Shown here in pieces: positions 1 to 5,373 of a stretch of 5,373 nucleotides of DNA. The stretch is from Lachnospiraceae bacterium (lineage in GTDB: Bacteria > Bacillota > Clostridia > Lachnospirales > Lachnospiraceae): the NCBI GenBank assembly GCA_900770535.1, contig CAAHDV010000058.1:1-5373 (forward strand), read 5' to 3'. The position numbers and the translations under genes were made by a program. Within the stretch, counting starts at the first letter, position 1, and each line of letters starts with the position of its first letter. The notes under the pieces were generated by a model, which was not told where the DNA came from, searched no databases, and saw nothing but the letters and a program-made list of their open reading frames with translations.

Positions 1-895
1 ACCGGTCAGTCTCATTCTTACTGTGGTGTTACTGTTTGGTGTGATCGCCTTAGTGATGCTTGGCGTGGTTCCACAGCTGACACGGACCATGGGAAGCCTG
101 ATGCTGAGTATCGCGGATTTTATTCCGGAGCTGCAGAACTGGGTCCGGGAATTTTCTCATAATAATCAGGAGATGATGCAGCTGGTAAACCAGCTGCAGT
201 TTGATCCTGACCAGGCGATCAAGTGGGGAATCGGTATTCTGGGAAATGGCGCAGGAAATATGATGAACACGACCGTATCTGCAGTGGGAACGATTGTGAA
301 TGGATTAACAACCTTTTTTATCGCCTTTTCGTTTGCCTGCTATATCCTTTTTGAGAAAGAGAAATTGCAGCAGCAGATGAAAAAAGTAGTTTTTGCATTT
401 GTGCCAGGACAAAAAGCAGATGCTTTTTTGAAGATCTGTTCCCTAACCTACCGGACATTTGCAAGCTTTCTTACCGGGCAGTGCCTGGAAGCAGTGATAC
501 TTGGAAGCATGTTTGTCGTCACATTAAGTCTCTTACGCATGCCATATGCGCTTTTGATCGGAGTGCTGATTGCATTTACTGCTTTAGTTCCGATCTTCGG
601 AGCTTTGATCGGATGTGGGATGGGCTGTTTTTTGATCTTTATGGTAAGCCCAAGGCAGGCAATTTTATTTATCATTGTATTTTTACTTTTGCAGCAGATC
701 GAGGGTAATCTGATCTATCCACATGTGGTTGGAGGCTCCGTAGGTCTTCCGTCCATCTGGGTGCTTGCAGCGGTAACCATTGGTGGAAATCTGATGGGGA
801 TCGTAGGAATGCTTGTATTTATCCCCATGGTATCTGTATTTTATACGATATTCCGGGAAGTTGTATATCTGCGTTTGAAAAAGCGGTACTTGTGA
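1..895 (+). CDS. AI-2E family transporter (PerM/YdiK-like permease), 5'-truncated
   Basis: Integral membrane protein of the AI-2E transporter family (PF01594). Members have been linked to autoinducer-2 export or to Na+/H+ antiport; the substrate of this one cannot be read from sequence. The frame is open from base 2, so the GTG at 23 is probably internal and the true start lies left of the window. There are 297 visible codons, ending at TGA 893-895, against roughly 350-420 for full-length members, so perhaps 50-120 N-terminal residues are missing. Numbering from the first visible codon: a membrane segment at about 3-23; a soluble, partly amphipathic stretch at about 35-85; a segment at about 95-117; then a dense hydrophobic block from about 157 to 285. 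The family-typical parts are LLIGVLIAFTALVPIFGALIG (about 184-204), EGNLIYPHVVG (234-244) and the final GLPSIWVLAAVTIGG segment followed by a basic tail (RLKKRY). It converges on the mutarotase gene, with a hairpin terminator just downstream. It is clearly more AT-rich than the genes to its right. Family assignment is firm; transport function is inferred. Confidence 0.88.
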   Translation, partial: PVSLILTVVLLFGVIALVMLGVVPQLTRTMGSLMLSIADFIPELQNWVREFSHNNQEMMQLVNQLQFDPDQAIKWGIGILGNGAGNMMNTTVSAVGTIVNGLTTFFIAFSFACYILFEKEKLQQQMKKVVFAFVPGQKADAFLKICSLTYRTFASFLTGQCLEAVILGSMFVVTLSLLRMPYALLIGVLIAFTALVPIFGALIGCGMGCFLIFMVSPRQAILFIIVFLLLQQIEGNLIYPHVVGGSVGLPSIWVLAAVTIGGNLMGIVGMLVFIPMVSVFYTIFREVVYLRLKKRYL

Positions 896-943
896 TTTTT
901 TCTGGTAGATGATAAAATCCCAAGTTTGATACTTGTGAATCCA

Positions 944-988
944 AAAAGTCGCTCTAAAGCCTTTATTTATCAGGCTGGAGCGACTTTT
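944..988. terminator. Rho-independent hairpin, probably bidirectional
   Basis: A perfect 11-bp stem pairs AAAAGTCGCTC (944-954) with GAGCGACTTTT (978-988). It continues inside as AGCC (958-961) with GGCT (973-976) around an 11-nt AT-rich loop. On the + strand the stem ends in four T's; on the - strand the mirrored A-run (943-947) gives five T's. It lies 48 bp after the stop of the AI-2E gene and about 150 bp beyond the stop of the converging mutarotase gene, so it can serve both. Confidence 0.85.
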
Positions 989-1092
989 CAATTTCGTAGC
1001 GATATGTGCTATATTTTATCATGTGGCAGTTGGTTTGATTTCTTTGGTGCTTTTTATTATATTCCGCATCTTACATACGGTTCAATGAGAGG

Positions 1093-1116
1093 GAGATAAC
1101 TCTTGCAGTTATTCTC
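1093..1116 (-). terminator. Possible weak hairpin downstream of the mutarotase gene
   Basis: GAGATAACT (1093-1101) pairs with AGTTA plus TCTC (1107-1116) across a CTTGC loop, with one bulged T at 1112. It sits about 22 bp past the mutarotase stop codon. No T-run follows on the - strand (the next bases read CCCTCTC), so it is a poor intrinsic terminator by itself. It may be a 3'-end stabilising stem or chance. Confidence 0.3.
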
Positions 1117-1137
1117 TACTTTATTGTCTTGACGATT

Positions 1138-2025
1138 TTATCCTACAATCCGTATTCCAAGCTGATATATTTTGCTTTCTCCGCTTTCTACTTTCTGCAG
1201 AAAATGCCGGTTCAATAAGTTATCGTCTTCATCGGACCGGATTGCTGATCCATTCCAGGGTTCTACACACAGGAAGGGCGCTTTGGTGGCGGCTGCGGTC
1301 CAGAAGGCAATGGTAGCAAAATCCGGGTAAGAGACCTCCACGCCGCATCCGGTGACTGGATTTTTCAGCGTCACTTTTTTGGAATGCAGGTCTGTAAAGA
1401 AGATGGCATCATTGGCGAAAAGTTCGTGGGTCAGCGGGATGACAGATGCGTGATCCAGAACCGGGGTACAGGAATTCATGTCAAATTCCATGCGGTTTAG
1501 GTCATAGGAATGATACCCTGCGGTTTCTTCCTGCTCAAATTCCAGAACGTAATTTTCAAAGTGTTCTCCGGAGTGTAACGGACAGTTGAAGCCGGGATGG
1601 GCGCCAAGCTGGTAATACATGGTTTCCGTGCCTGGATTGGTCACGGTGTAATGAATCTGAATGCCATCCTCGGCCAGTGTGTAAGTCAGTTTTAACTGGA
1701 AGGCAAAGGGATAGCAGGCGCGGGTCTCCGGTGAGTCGGTGAGGGTGAAGGAAGCTTCCTGCTTTGACAAAACAGAGACGGCAAAGTCCGCGTTCCGGCA
1801 GAAGCCATGCTTGGGAATGGTGTAGGTCTGACCGTTCAGTGTGTATTTACCGTCACGGCAGTTCCCAACAGTTGGAAACAGGAGCGGAGAGCAGCTTTTC
1901 CAGTGGGCAGGATCCCGCTGCCAGATGTACTCGGTATCGGCTGCTGTGTCTTTCAGAGAAATGAGCTGTGCTCCGATGGAATCGATCTGAGCGGTCAGGC
2001 TGTGGTTTGTTAAGGTTACGATCAT
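1138..2025 (-). CDS. Aldose 1-epimerase (mutarotase), LacX-like
   Basis: Cytoplasmic enzyme of the aldose 1-epimerase / galactose mutarotase superfamily, which interconverts alpha and beta anomers of free or phosphorylated aldoses. The protein has 295 residues, typical for the short LacX-like branch. An in-frame start 16 codons further upstream (at 2073) is less likely, because the ATG at 2023-2025 has a strong ribosome binding site 6 nt away. Visible family marks: a beta-rich N-terminus with GAQLISLKD (18-26) and EYIWQRDPAHW (32-42); SPLLFPTVG (46-54); a KHGF motif with His73; LGAHPGF with His143; and CVEPWNG with Glu255. By analogy with characterised mutarotases, His143 and Glu255 are the likely catalytic acid/base pair. 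The gene is transcribed away from the HAD-kinase-regulator cluster and shares its divergent promoter region. The exact sugar is unknown; galactose, glucose or a sugar 6-phosphate are all possible. No truncation or missing key residue was seen. Confidence 0.9.
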   Translation of the reverse strand: MIVTLTNHSLTAQIDSIGAQLISLKDTAADTEYIWQRDPAHWKSCSPLLFPTVGNCRDGKYTLNGQTYTIPKHGFCRNADFAVSVLSKQEASFTLTDSPETRACYPFAFQLKLTYTLAEDGIQIHYTVTNPGTETMYYQLGAHPGFNCPLHSGEHFENYVLEFEQEETAGYHSYDLNRMEFDMNSCTPVLDHASVIPLTHELFANDAIFFTDLHSKKVTLKNPVTGCGVEVSYPDFATIAFWTAAATKAPFLCVEPWNGSAIRSDEDDNLLNRHFLQKVESGESKIYQLGIRIVG

Positions 2026-2031
2026 GGTAAG

Positions 2032-2037
2032 TCCCCC
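2032..2037 (-). promoter_or_regulatory. Shine-Dalgarno of the mutarotase gene (start-deciding)
   Basis: On the - strand, GGGGGA lies 6 nt before the ATG at 2025-2023. This fixes the start at 2025 rather than the in-frame ATG at 2073, which has no comparable site. Confidence 0.8.
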
Positions 2038-2047
2038 TGTATAAGGT

Positions 2048-2076
2048 TGTTTGTTGATTTTTCTGCAGTACAAACA
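2048..2076. repeat. Inverted repeat in the mutarotase leader
   Basis: TGTTTGT (2048-2054) and ACAAACA (2070-2076) are perfect 7-bp inverted arms separated by 15 bp that include a CTGCAG palindrome. It lies between the candidate -10 box and the ribosome binding site of the mutarotase gene, so it could be an operator or an mRNA stem. With such short arms it could also be chance. Confidence 0.3.
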
Positions 2077-2105
2077 GCATGAAAAAGTATGGTGTTGATA
2101 GTTTC

Positions 2106-2111
2106 ATTATA
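2106..2111 (-). promoter_or_regulatory. Candidate -10 box of the mutarotase promoter
   Basis: A perfect TATAAT reads on the - strand at 2111-2106, about 80 nt before the start codon. The matching -35 region is poor: at a 17-bp spacing it reads CTTTTC within a pyrimidine run (about 2121-2139 on the opposite strand). Either the promoter is weak or activator-dependent, or the box is a chance match in AT-rich DNA. Confidence 0.45.
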
Positions 2112-2148
2112 CAGGAAGCCGGAAAAAAGAAAAGGAAAAACTGCTAAC

Positions 2149-2177
2149 TTGCCATTTGCCGGACAGAATGATAAAAT
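2149..2177 (+). promoter_or_regulatory. Sigma-A-type extended -10 promoter for the HAD/kinase/regulator genes
   Basis: The -35 box TTGCCA (2149-2154) is followed by a 17-bp spacer and the -10 box TAAAAT (2172-2177), with the TG of an extended -10 at 2169-2170. Transcription should begin near 2184, giving a leader of about 55 nt before the ATG at 2239. It is the best promoter seen in the window. Confidence 0.65.
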
Positions 2178-2226
2178 CATGACATATGAGCTTTCGTATC
2201 GGAAATGTTGACAAAAGTTGGAATAT

Positions 2227-2232
2227 GGGGGA
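2227..2232 (+). promoter_or_regulatory. Shine-Dalgarno of the HAD phosphatase gene (start-deciding)
   Basis: GGGGGA sits 6 nt before the ATG at 2239. An in-frame TTG at 2218 lies upstream of this site, has no such site of its own, and would add seven residues ahead of the conserved beta strand, so 2239 is preferred. Confidence 0.8.
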
Positions 2233-2238
2233 CAGTGC

Positions 2239-3015
2239 ATGAATAAACCGGCAATCATCTTCTTTGACATAGACGGCACGCTTCTGGACTTCGGAAAGAA
2301 AGATCTTTCTCCGAAGACCCGGGAAGCGCTGCTGAAATTAAGGGAAAACGGCATCCGCATCTGCATCGCCACCGGCAGAGCACCTCTGGCGGTGCCGAAA
2401 TTTGCAGGCGTGGAGTTTGACGCGTATCTGACGTACAATGGCTGTTACTGCTATGAAGGCAGTAAAACAATCTACAGCAATCCCATGCCCCAGGTGGATG
2501 TACAGACCATTATCCGCAACGCGGCTGTCATGGGGCGGGCCATGTCGGTGGCTACGAAGAACCGGCTCATCTCCAATGGAACGGATCCGGATCTGGAACA
2601 ATACTATGCGTTCGGAAACCAGAAAGTCACGATTTCCGAGGACTTTGACGAGGTTTCCAGGGGTGAGGTCTATCAGCTTCTGATGGCCTGCCGCAGGGAA
2701 GAATACGCTCAGGTACTGCAGAATACTCATAGAGCCAAGATCACGTCCTGGTGGGACCGGGCGGTGGATATCATCCCGGCAGATGGCGGAAAGGGAACCG
2801 GTATTGCGAAGATGCTGGAATATTACGGCATTGACCGTTCCAGAGCTATGGCCTTTGGGGATGGAAATAACGACATTGAGATGTTCCAGGCGGTGGATAT
2901 GGGAATTGCCATGGAGAACGCATCGGAAGATCTGAAGGCCGTGGCTGTGGATACCTGTGGTTTTGTGGAAGAGGACGGCGTGTACCATTACTGCGCGGAA
3001 CATGGTCTGATCTGA
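2239..3015 (+). CDS. Cof-type HAD-IIB family phosphatase
   Basis: A cytoplasmic haloacid-dehalogenase-superfamily hydrolase of the Cof/YidA-like IIB subfamily. These are Mg2+-dependent phosphatases that act on sugar phosphates, flavin or other small phosphorylated metabolites. The protein has 258 residues, slightly short of the usual 260-290. All four catalytic motifs are visible: motif I FFDIDGTLL with nucleophile Asp10 and acid/base Asp12; motif II ATGRAP with Thr45; motif III GGKGTGI with Lys185; motif IV FGDGNNDIEMF with Asp208 and Asp212. The C2-type cap lies between motifs II and III, roughly residues 80-180, and sets substrate choice, so the substrate cannot be named. It is the first gene after the promoter at 2149-2177, and the sensor kinase starts 44 bp after its stop with no hairpin between, so it is probably co-transcribed with the two-component system. 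Whether it has a metabolic link to that system is unknown. Confidence 0.92.
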   Translation: MNKPAIIFFDIDGTLLDFGKKDLSPKTREALLKLRENGIRICIATGRAPLAVPKFAGVEFDAYLTYNGCYCYEGSKTIYSNPMPQVDVQTIIRNAAVMGRAMSVATKNRLISNGTDPDLEQYYAFGNQKVTISEDFDEVSRGEVYQLLMACRREEYAQVLQNTHRAKITSWWDRAVDIIPADGGKGTGIAKMLEYYGIDRSRAMAFGDGNNDIEMFQAVDMGIAMENASEDLKAVAVDTCGFVEEDGVYHYCAEHGLI

Positions 3016-3059
3016 AACAGCAGTTACGGATAAGAAAAGAAGATAAGGATATAGAACCT

Positions 3060-4763
3060 ATGGCATACGAAACCTACTTTAACATGCTTTTAAACATCGG
3101 CCTCCTGGTACTGATCGCGGCACTCCTGACGAACCTGGAGTTTGTGCGGGATCTGTTTCTGGAGGAGCAGGGCAGTCTGTTTTCCAAGACGGCTTTGGCA
3201 GTGATCTTCGGTGTCATCAGCATCGTTTCCACGTACACGGGAACGCGGACCGACGGGGCTATCATCAATACCCGCGTCATTGGCGTGCTGGCGGCAGGCC
3301 TTCTGGGAGGTCCCTATGTGGGCATGCTCACGGCCCTGATCGCGGGACTCCACCGCTACCTGTTTGATATCGGTGGTTTTACGGCGGTGTCCTGCGCGGT
3401 TTCCACGCTGTTTGAGGGCATTCTTGGTTCTGCGTTTTCCACGCGTTTTAAATCCGGAAAAATGAAGCAGATTGGGATTTTTGCTTTGACGGCGGTGGCC
3501 GAGGTAGCCCAGATGGTGATCATTCTTCTGATCTCGCGGCCCTTTGTGGACGCGGTGCATCTGGTGCAGCGCATTGCAGTTCCCATGATCCTCATGAATT
3601 CCTGCGGCATGCTGATCTTTCTGAAGGCCTTTGACATGATCTTCATCCGGGAAGAGGGACAGTTCGCGGAGAAAATGCGGCTTTGTATCGGGATCGTGGA
3701 GCAGAGCCTTCCGCATCTGAGAAAAGGACTTCAGAGCCGGGAAGACATGGAAGCGGCTGCGCAGATCATCTACCGTTCCATTTCCTGCTCCGCTGTCATG
3801 ATCACGGACATGGAACAGATTCTGGCAGTCGAGACAGAAAAGTATGGGAAAGAATTGGCTGACCCGGCCTTTCTGGTGCCGGTGCTGGAATCGGTGCTGG
3901 ACTTAAAGCCGACTTATTTCCAACAGTCAGATTTCCCTAAGAAACTGGGAAAGGCACTCAAAGACCAGATCATCGTGACGGCGCCCCTTCTGGAGAATGA
4001 GCATCCGGTGGGCGGCATGACGATCATGATCAAAAAACGCCGCCATGCAGTGCGGGTGGATCTGGAATTTGTGGAGGAGCTGACACGGCTGTTTTCTACG
4101 CAGCTGGAGCTGTCGAATCTGGAATACCAGAAGAAGCTGCGCCGCCAGGCGGAACTGAAGGCGCTGCAGTCCCAGGTCAATCCACATTTTCTGTATAATG
4201 CGTTAAATACCATTTCCTATATCTGCCGGGAAAACGCGGAGCGGGCCAGAGAACTTTTGCTGACTCTGGCTTCCTACTACCGTCAGACCCTGGAGAATGA
4301 GCAGTACATGCTGAACCTTCACACAGAGCTGTACCATGTGAACACCTATCTGGAGCTGGAAAAGGCCCGGTTTGAGGAAAAACTTCAGGTGGATATGGAA
4401 ATTGAGGAGGATCTGGACTGCATGGTGCCGTCCTTTATCCTGCAGCCGCTGGTGGAAAACGCGGTCCGATACGGGGCAGATGAAGCAGGAATCCGCACGG
4501 TGCTGATCCGGGCCTTTTATATGCCGGATGGAAAGCAGGATGGGCAGAGGCAGGTCTGCATTCAGGTGCAGGACCACGGCAAAGGTTTTTCGCAGGAAGT
4601 GCTGGAGCAGTTTTACCACGGGGATAACTGGAACCGGGTAGGCTTAAAAAATGTGCATGAGCGCTTAAAGAGCATTTATGGAAATGACCATGGACTGCGG
4701 ATTGAAAATACGGGAAGAGGTGCCTGCGTTTCGTTTCTCATTCCGGAGAACGGTCCGTCCTGA
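3060..4763 (+). CDS. LytS-family sensor histidine kinase (5TMR-LYT / GAF / His_kinase / HATPase_c)
   Basis: Membrane sensor kinase of a two-component system, 567 residues, close to the length of LytS, YpdA and BtsS. Residues about 8-195 form the 5TMR-LYT membrane receptor with several hydrophobic helices and the family signature NTRVIGVLAAGLLGGPYVG (70-88), followed by AGLHRY and GGFTAVSCAVS. Residues about 210-350 look like the GAF-type linker domain of this family. A short coiled stretch (about 345-370) leads into the phospho-acceptor motif LQSQVNPHFLYNALNTI with His376 (His_kinase, PF06580). The ATPase domain has the N box LVENAVRYG (Asn467), G1 box QDHGKGF (Asp505, Gly507, Gly509) and G2 box VGLKNVHERL (Gly528). 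Arg72, Arg99, Cys112 and Ser115 match the pyruvate-binding set recalled for E. coli BtsS. The start at 3060 has only a modest AAGGA site 10 nt upstream, but it gives the expected N-terminus. Its partner regulator starts 40 bp downstream. Function as an active kinase is well supported; the ligand is inferred. Confidence 0.93.
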   Translation: MAYETYFNMLLNIGLLVLIAALLTNLEFVRDLFLEEQGSLFSKTALAVIFGVISIVSTYTGTRTDGAIINTRVIGVLAAGLLGGPYVGMLTALIAGLHRYLFDIGGFTAVSCAVSTLFEGILGSAFSTRFKSGKMKQIGIFALTAVAEVAQMVIILLISRPFVDAVHLVQRIAVPMILMNSCGMLIFLKAFDMIFIREEGQFAEKMRLCIGIVEQSLPHLRKGLQSREDMEAAAQIIYRSISCSAVMITDMEQILAVETEKYGKELADPAFLVPVLESVLDLKPTYFQQSDFPKKLGKALKDQIIVTAPLLENEHPVGGMTIMIKKRRHAVRVDLEFVEELTRLFSTQLELSNLEYQKKLRRQAELKALQSQVNPHFLYNALNTISYICRENAERARELLLTLASYYRQTLENEQYMLNLHTELYHVNTYLELEKARFEEKLQVDMEIEEDLDCMVPSFILQPLVENAVRYGADEAGIRTVLIRAFYMPDGKQDGQRQVCIQVQDHGKGFSQEVLEQFYHGDNWNRVGLKNVHERLKSIYGNDHGLRIENTGRGACVSFLIPENGPS

Positions 4764-4791
4764 CAATCGAAAATTACAATAAGAAGACAAT

Positions 4792-4797
4792 GGGGGA
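4792..4797 (+). promoter_or_regulatory. Shine-Dalgarno of the response regulator gene
   Basis: GGGGGA lies 6 nt before the ATG at 4804. The 17 bases ending in this ATG match those of the HAD gene at 15 positions. Confidence 0.8.
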
Positions 4798-4803
4798 GAG
4801 TAC

Positions 4804-5373
4804 ATGAAAATTGCGGTGATTGATGACGAGCGTCCGGCCAGAAGAGAACTGATCCGGCAGATTCAGGAGGTGGTGCCGGACTGCGAGATCAGGGAGGCAG
4901 ATAGCGGTGCGGGAGCGCTGTTGCTGCTGAATGAGGAAGATGATTTTGATATCCTGTTTGTGGATATCAATTTAAACGATATGGAGGGAATAACTCTGGC
5001 TGCTACGGCAAAGAAACTTTTGCCTCAGGTCAAGATTGTCTTCGCCACAGCGTATTCCCAGTATGCGGCAAAGGCTTTTGAGATGGAGATTGATGATTAT
5101 ATCTTAAAGCCCTTTGCCCCGGACCGGGTACGCCATGTCCTGGAAAAATGCATGCGCGGACTTGCGCAGAACCAGGAGATGGATGAACCGCAGGAAACCG
5201 GAGCAAAGGACACGGAAAAGCCGGAAACGGAAGTGCAGCAGGCTGCTGTCACGGCCCCAAGGATTCCGGTTCCGGTAAACCACAGCATCCGCTTTCTGGA
5301 TGTGCCGCAGATTGTCTACGCGGAAACCCAGGGGCGGGGAATTCTGCTCCACACAAGAACAGGAAGCTATGAA
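4804..5373 (+). CDS. LytR/AlgR-family response regulator (receiver + LytTR domain), 3'-truncated
   Basis: Cytoplasmic DNA-binding response regulator, the partner of the LytS-type kinase encoded 40 bp upstream. Exactly 190 codons are visible with no stop before the right edge. The receiver domain (residues 1-118) has the acidic pair Asp7/Asp8 in VIDDER, phospho-acceptor Asp54 in FVDINLNDMEG, Thr82 in ATAYSQYA and Lys102 in LKPF, so it should be fully competent for phosphorylation. A Gln/Glu/Lys-rich linker follows (about 121-152), longer than is usual in this family. A LytTR-type DNA-binding domain then begins at about 153-160 (IRFLDVPQIVYAETQGRGI), where strands of the beta-rich fold start. 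Roughly 60 residues of a normal LytTR domain, including most DNA contacts, are beyond the window. LytTR proteins bind paired direct repeats, often ahead of a transporter gene; no such target can be assigned here. The family call is secure; the regulon is unknown. Confidence 0.92.
   Translation, partial: MKIAVIDDERPARRELIRQIQEVVPDCEIREADSGAGALLLLNEEDDFDILFVDINLNDMEGITLAATAKKLLPQVKIVFATAYSQYAAKAFEMEIDDYILKPFAPDRVRHVLEKCMRGLAQNQEMDEPQETGAKDTEKPETEVQQAAVTAPRIPVPVNHSIRFLDVPQIVYAETQGRGILLHTRTGSYE

Larger units (their letters stand above)
896..1137. other. Convergent AT-rich intergenic region
   Basis: Between the stops of the AI-2E gene and the mutarotase gene. It holds the bidirectional hairpin (944-988) and the weak stem (1093-1116). 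No reading frame with a credible start and ribosome binding site was found; a short hydrophobic frame ending at 1088 is discussed under rejected items. Confidence 0.7.

Noticed and set aside
939..1088. Open frame ending in a hydrophobic stretch (VAVGLISLVLFIIFRIL), possibly a small membrane protein or gene remnant
   Set aside because: The only usable starts (such as GTG at 1023) have no ribosome binding site, the frame overlaps the terminator hairpin, and AT-rich DNA readily encodes hydrophobic runs.
2026..2073. A longer mutarotase with a start at 2073
   Set aside because: The extra 16 residues are not family-like and would include the strong ribosome binding site of the ATG at 2025.
2093..2106. 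cre-like sequence (on the - strand TGAAACTATCAACA) next to the mutarotase -10 box
   Set aside because: Both half-ends resemble the CcpA site, but the central CG that defines cre sites is absent, so catabolite control cannot be claimed.
2208..2213. A perfect TTGACA -35-like hexamer just upstream of the HAD gene
   Set aside because: No -10-like box at 16-18 bp spacing; that position falls on the ribosome binding site and start codon. The TTGCCA/TAAAAT pair upstream is better placed.
2338..3003. Long antisense open frame (about 221 codons) opposite the HAD gene
   Set aside because: It is a mirror of the sense gene's codon bias: His/Arg-rich, no recognisable domain, no ribosome binding site, while the sense frame carries all four HAD motifs.
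3016..3059. Possible separate terminator or promoter between the HAD and kinase genes
   Set aside because: No stem with a T-run and no convincing -35/-10 pair is visible in these 44 bp.
3090..3716. Long antisense open frame (about 208 codons) opposite the kinase receptor domain
   Set aside because: Composition is rich in His, Arg, Gln and Lys with no fold signature; the sense strand encodes a clear 5TMR-LYT domain.

Overview
The window looks like chromosomal DNA of a low-to-mid GC Firmicute, most likely a Clostridia/Lachnospiraceae-type gut anaerobe. This is an inference from three things: protein flavour (an AI-2E family permease, a LacX-type mutarotase, a Cof-type HAD phosphatase and a LytS/LytR-type two-component system), strong purine-rich Shine-Dalgarno sites, and sigma-A-like promoters. 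No rRNA, tRNA, CRISPR array, insertion sequence or phage gene was seen.

Layout: (1) 1-895, + strand: the 3' part of an AI-2E family (PerM/YdiK-like) membrane protein gene, cut by the left edge. (2) 896-1137: AT-rich convergent intergenic region with a strong hairpin at 944-988 that should stop transcription from both sides. (3) 1138-2025, - strand: a complete aldose 1-epimerase (mutarotase) of the LacX-like type. (4) 2026-2238: divergent promoter region, with a good extended -10 promoter for the rightward genes and a weaker one for the mutarotase. (5) 2239-3015, + strand: a Cof-type HAD-IIB phosphatase. (6) 3060-4763, + strand: a 567-residue LytS-family sensor histidine kinase (5TMR-LYT, GAF-like region, His_kinase, HATPase_c). 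(7) 4804-5373, + strand: its LytTR-family response regulator, cut by the right edge inside the DNA-binding domain.

Genes 5-7 are co-oriented with gaps of 44 and 40 bp and no visible terminator between them, so they are probably one transcript from the promoter at 2149-2177. The kinase and regulator form a complete signalling pair. The membrane receptor of the kinase keeps the Arg/Arg/Cys/Ser set that, as recalled from work on E. coli BtsS, binds pyruvate, so pyruvate or a similar small carboxylate is the leading ligand hypothesis. The HAD phosphatase and the mutarotase suggest a carbohydrate-metabolism neighbourhood, but the sequence does not prove a functional link to the two-component system.

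No wholly new system is evident. The points most worth following are the pyruvate-receptor signature, the unusually long charged linker of the response regulator, the near-identical GGGGGA translation-initiation sites shared by three genes, and a base-composition step near position 1138.
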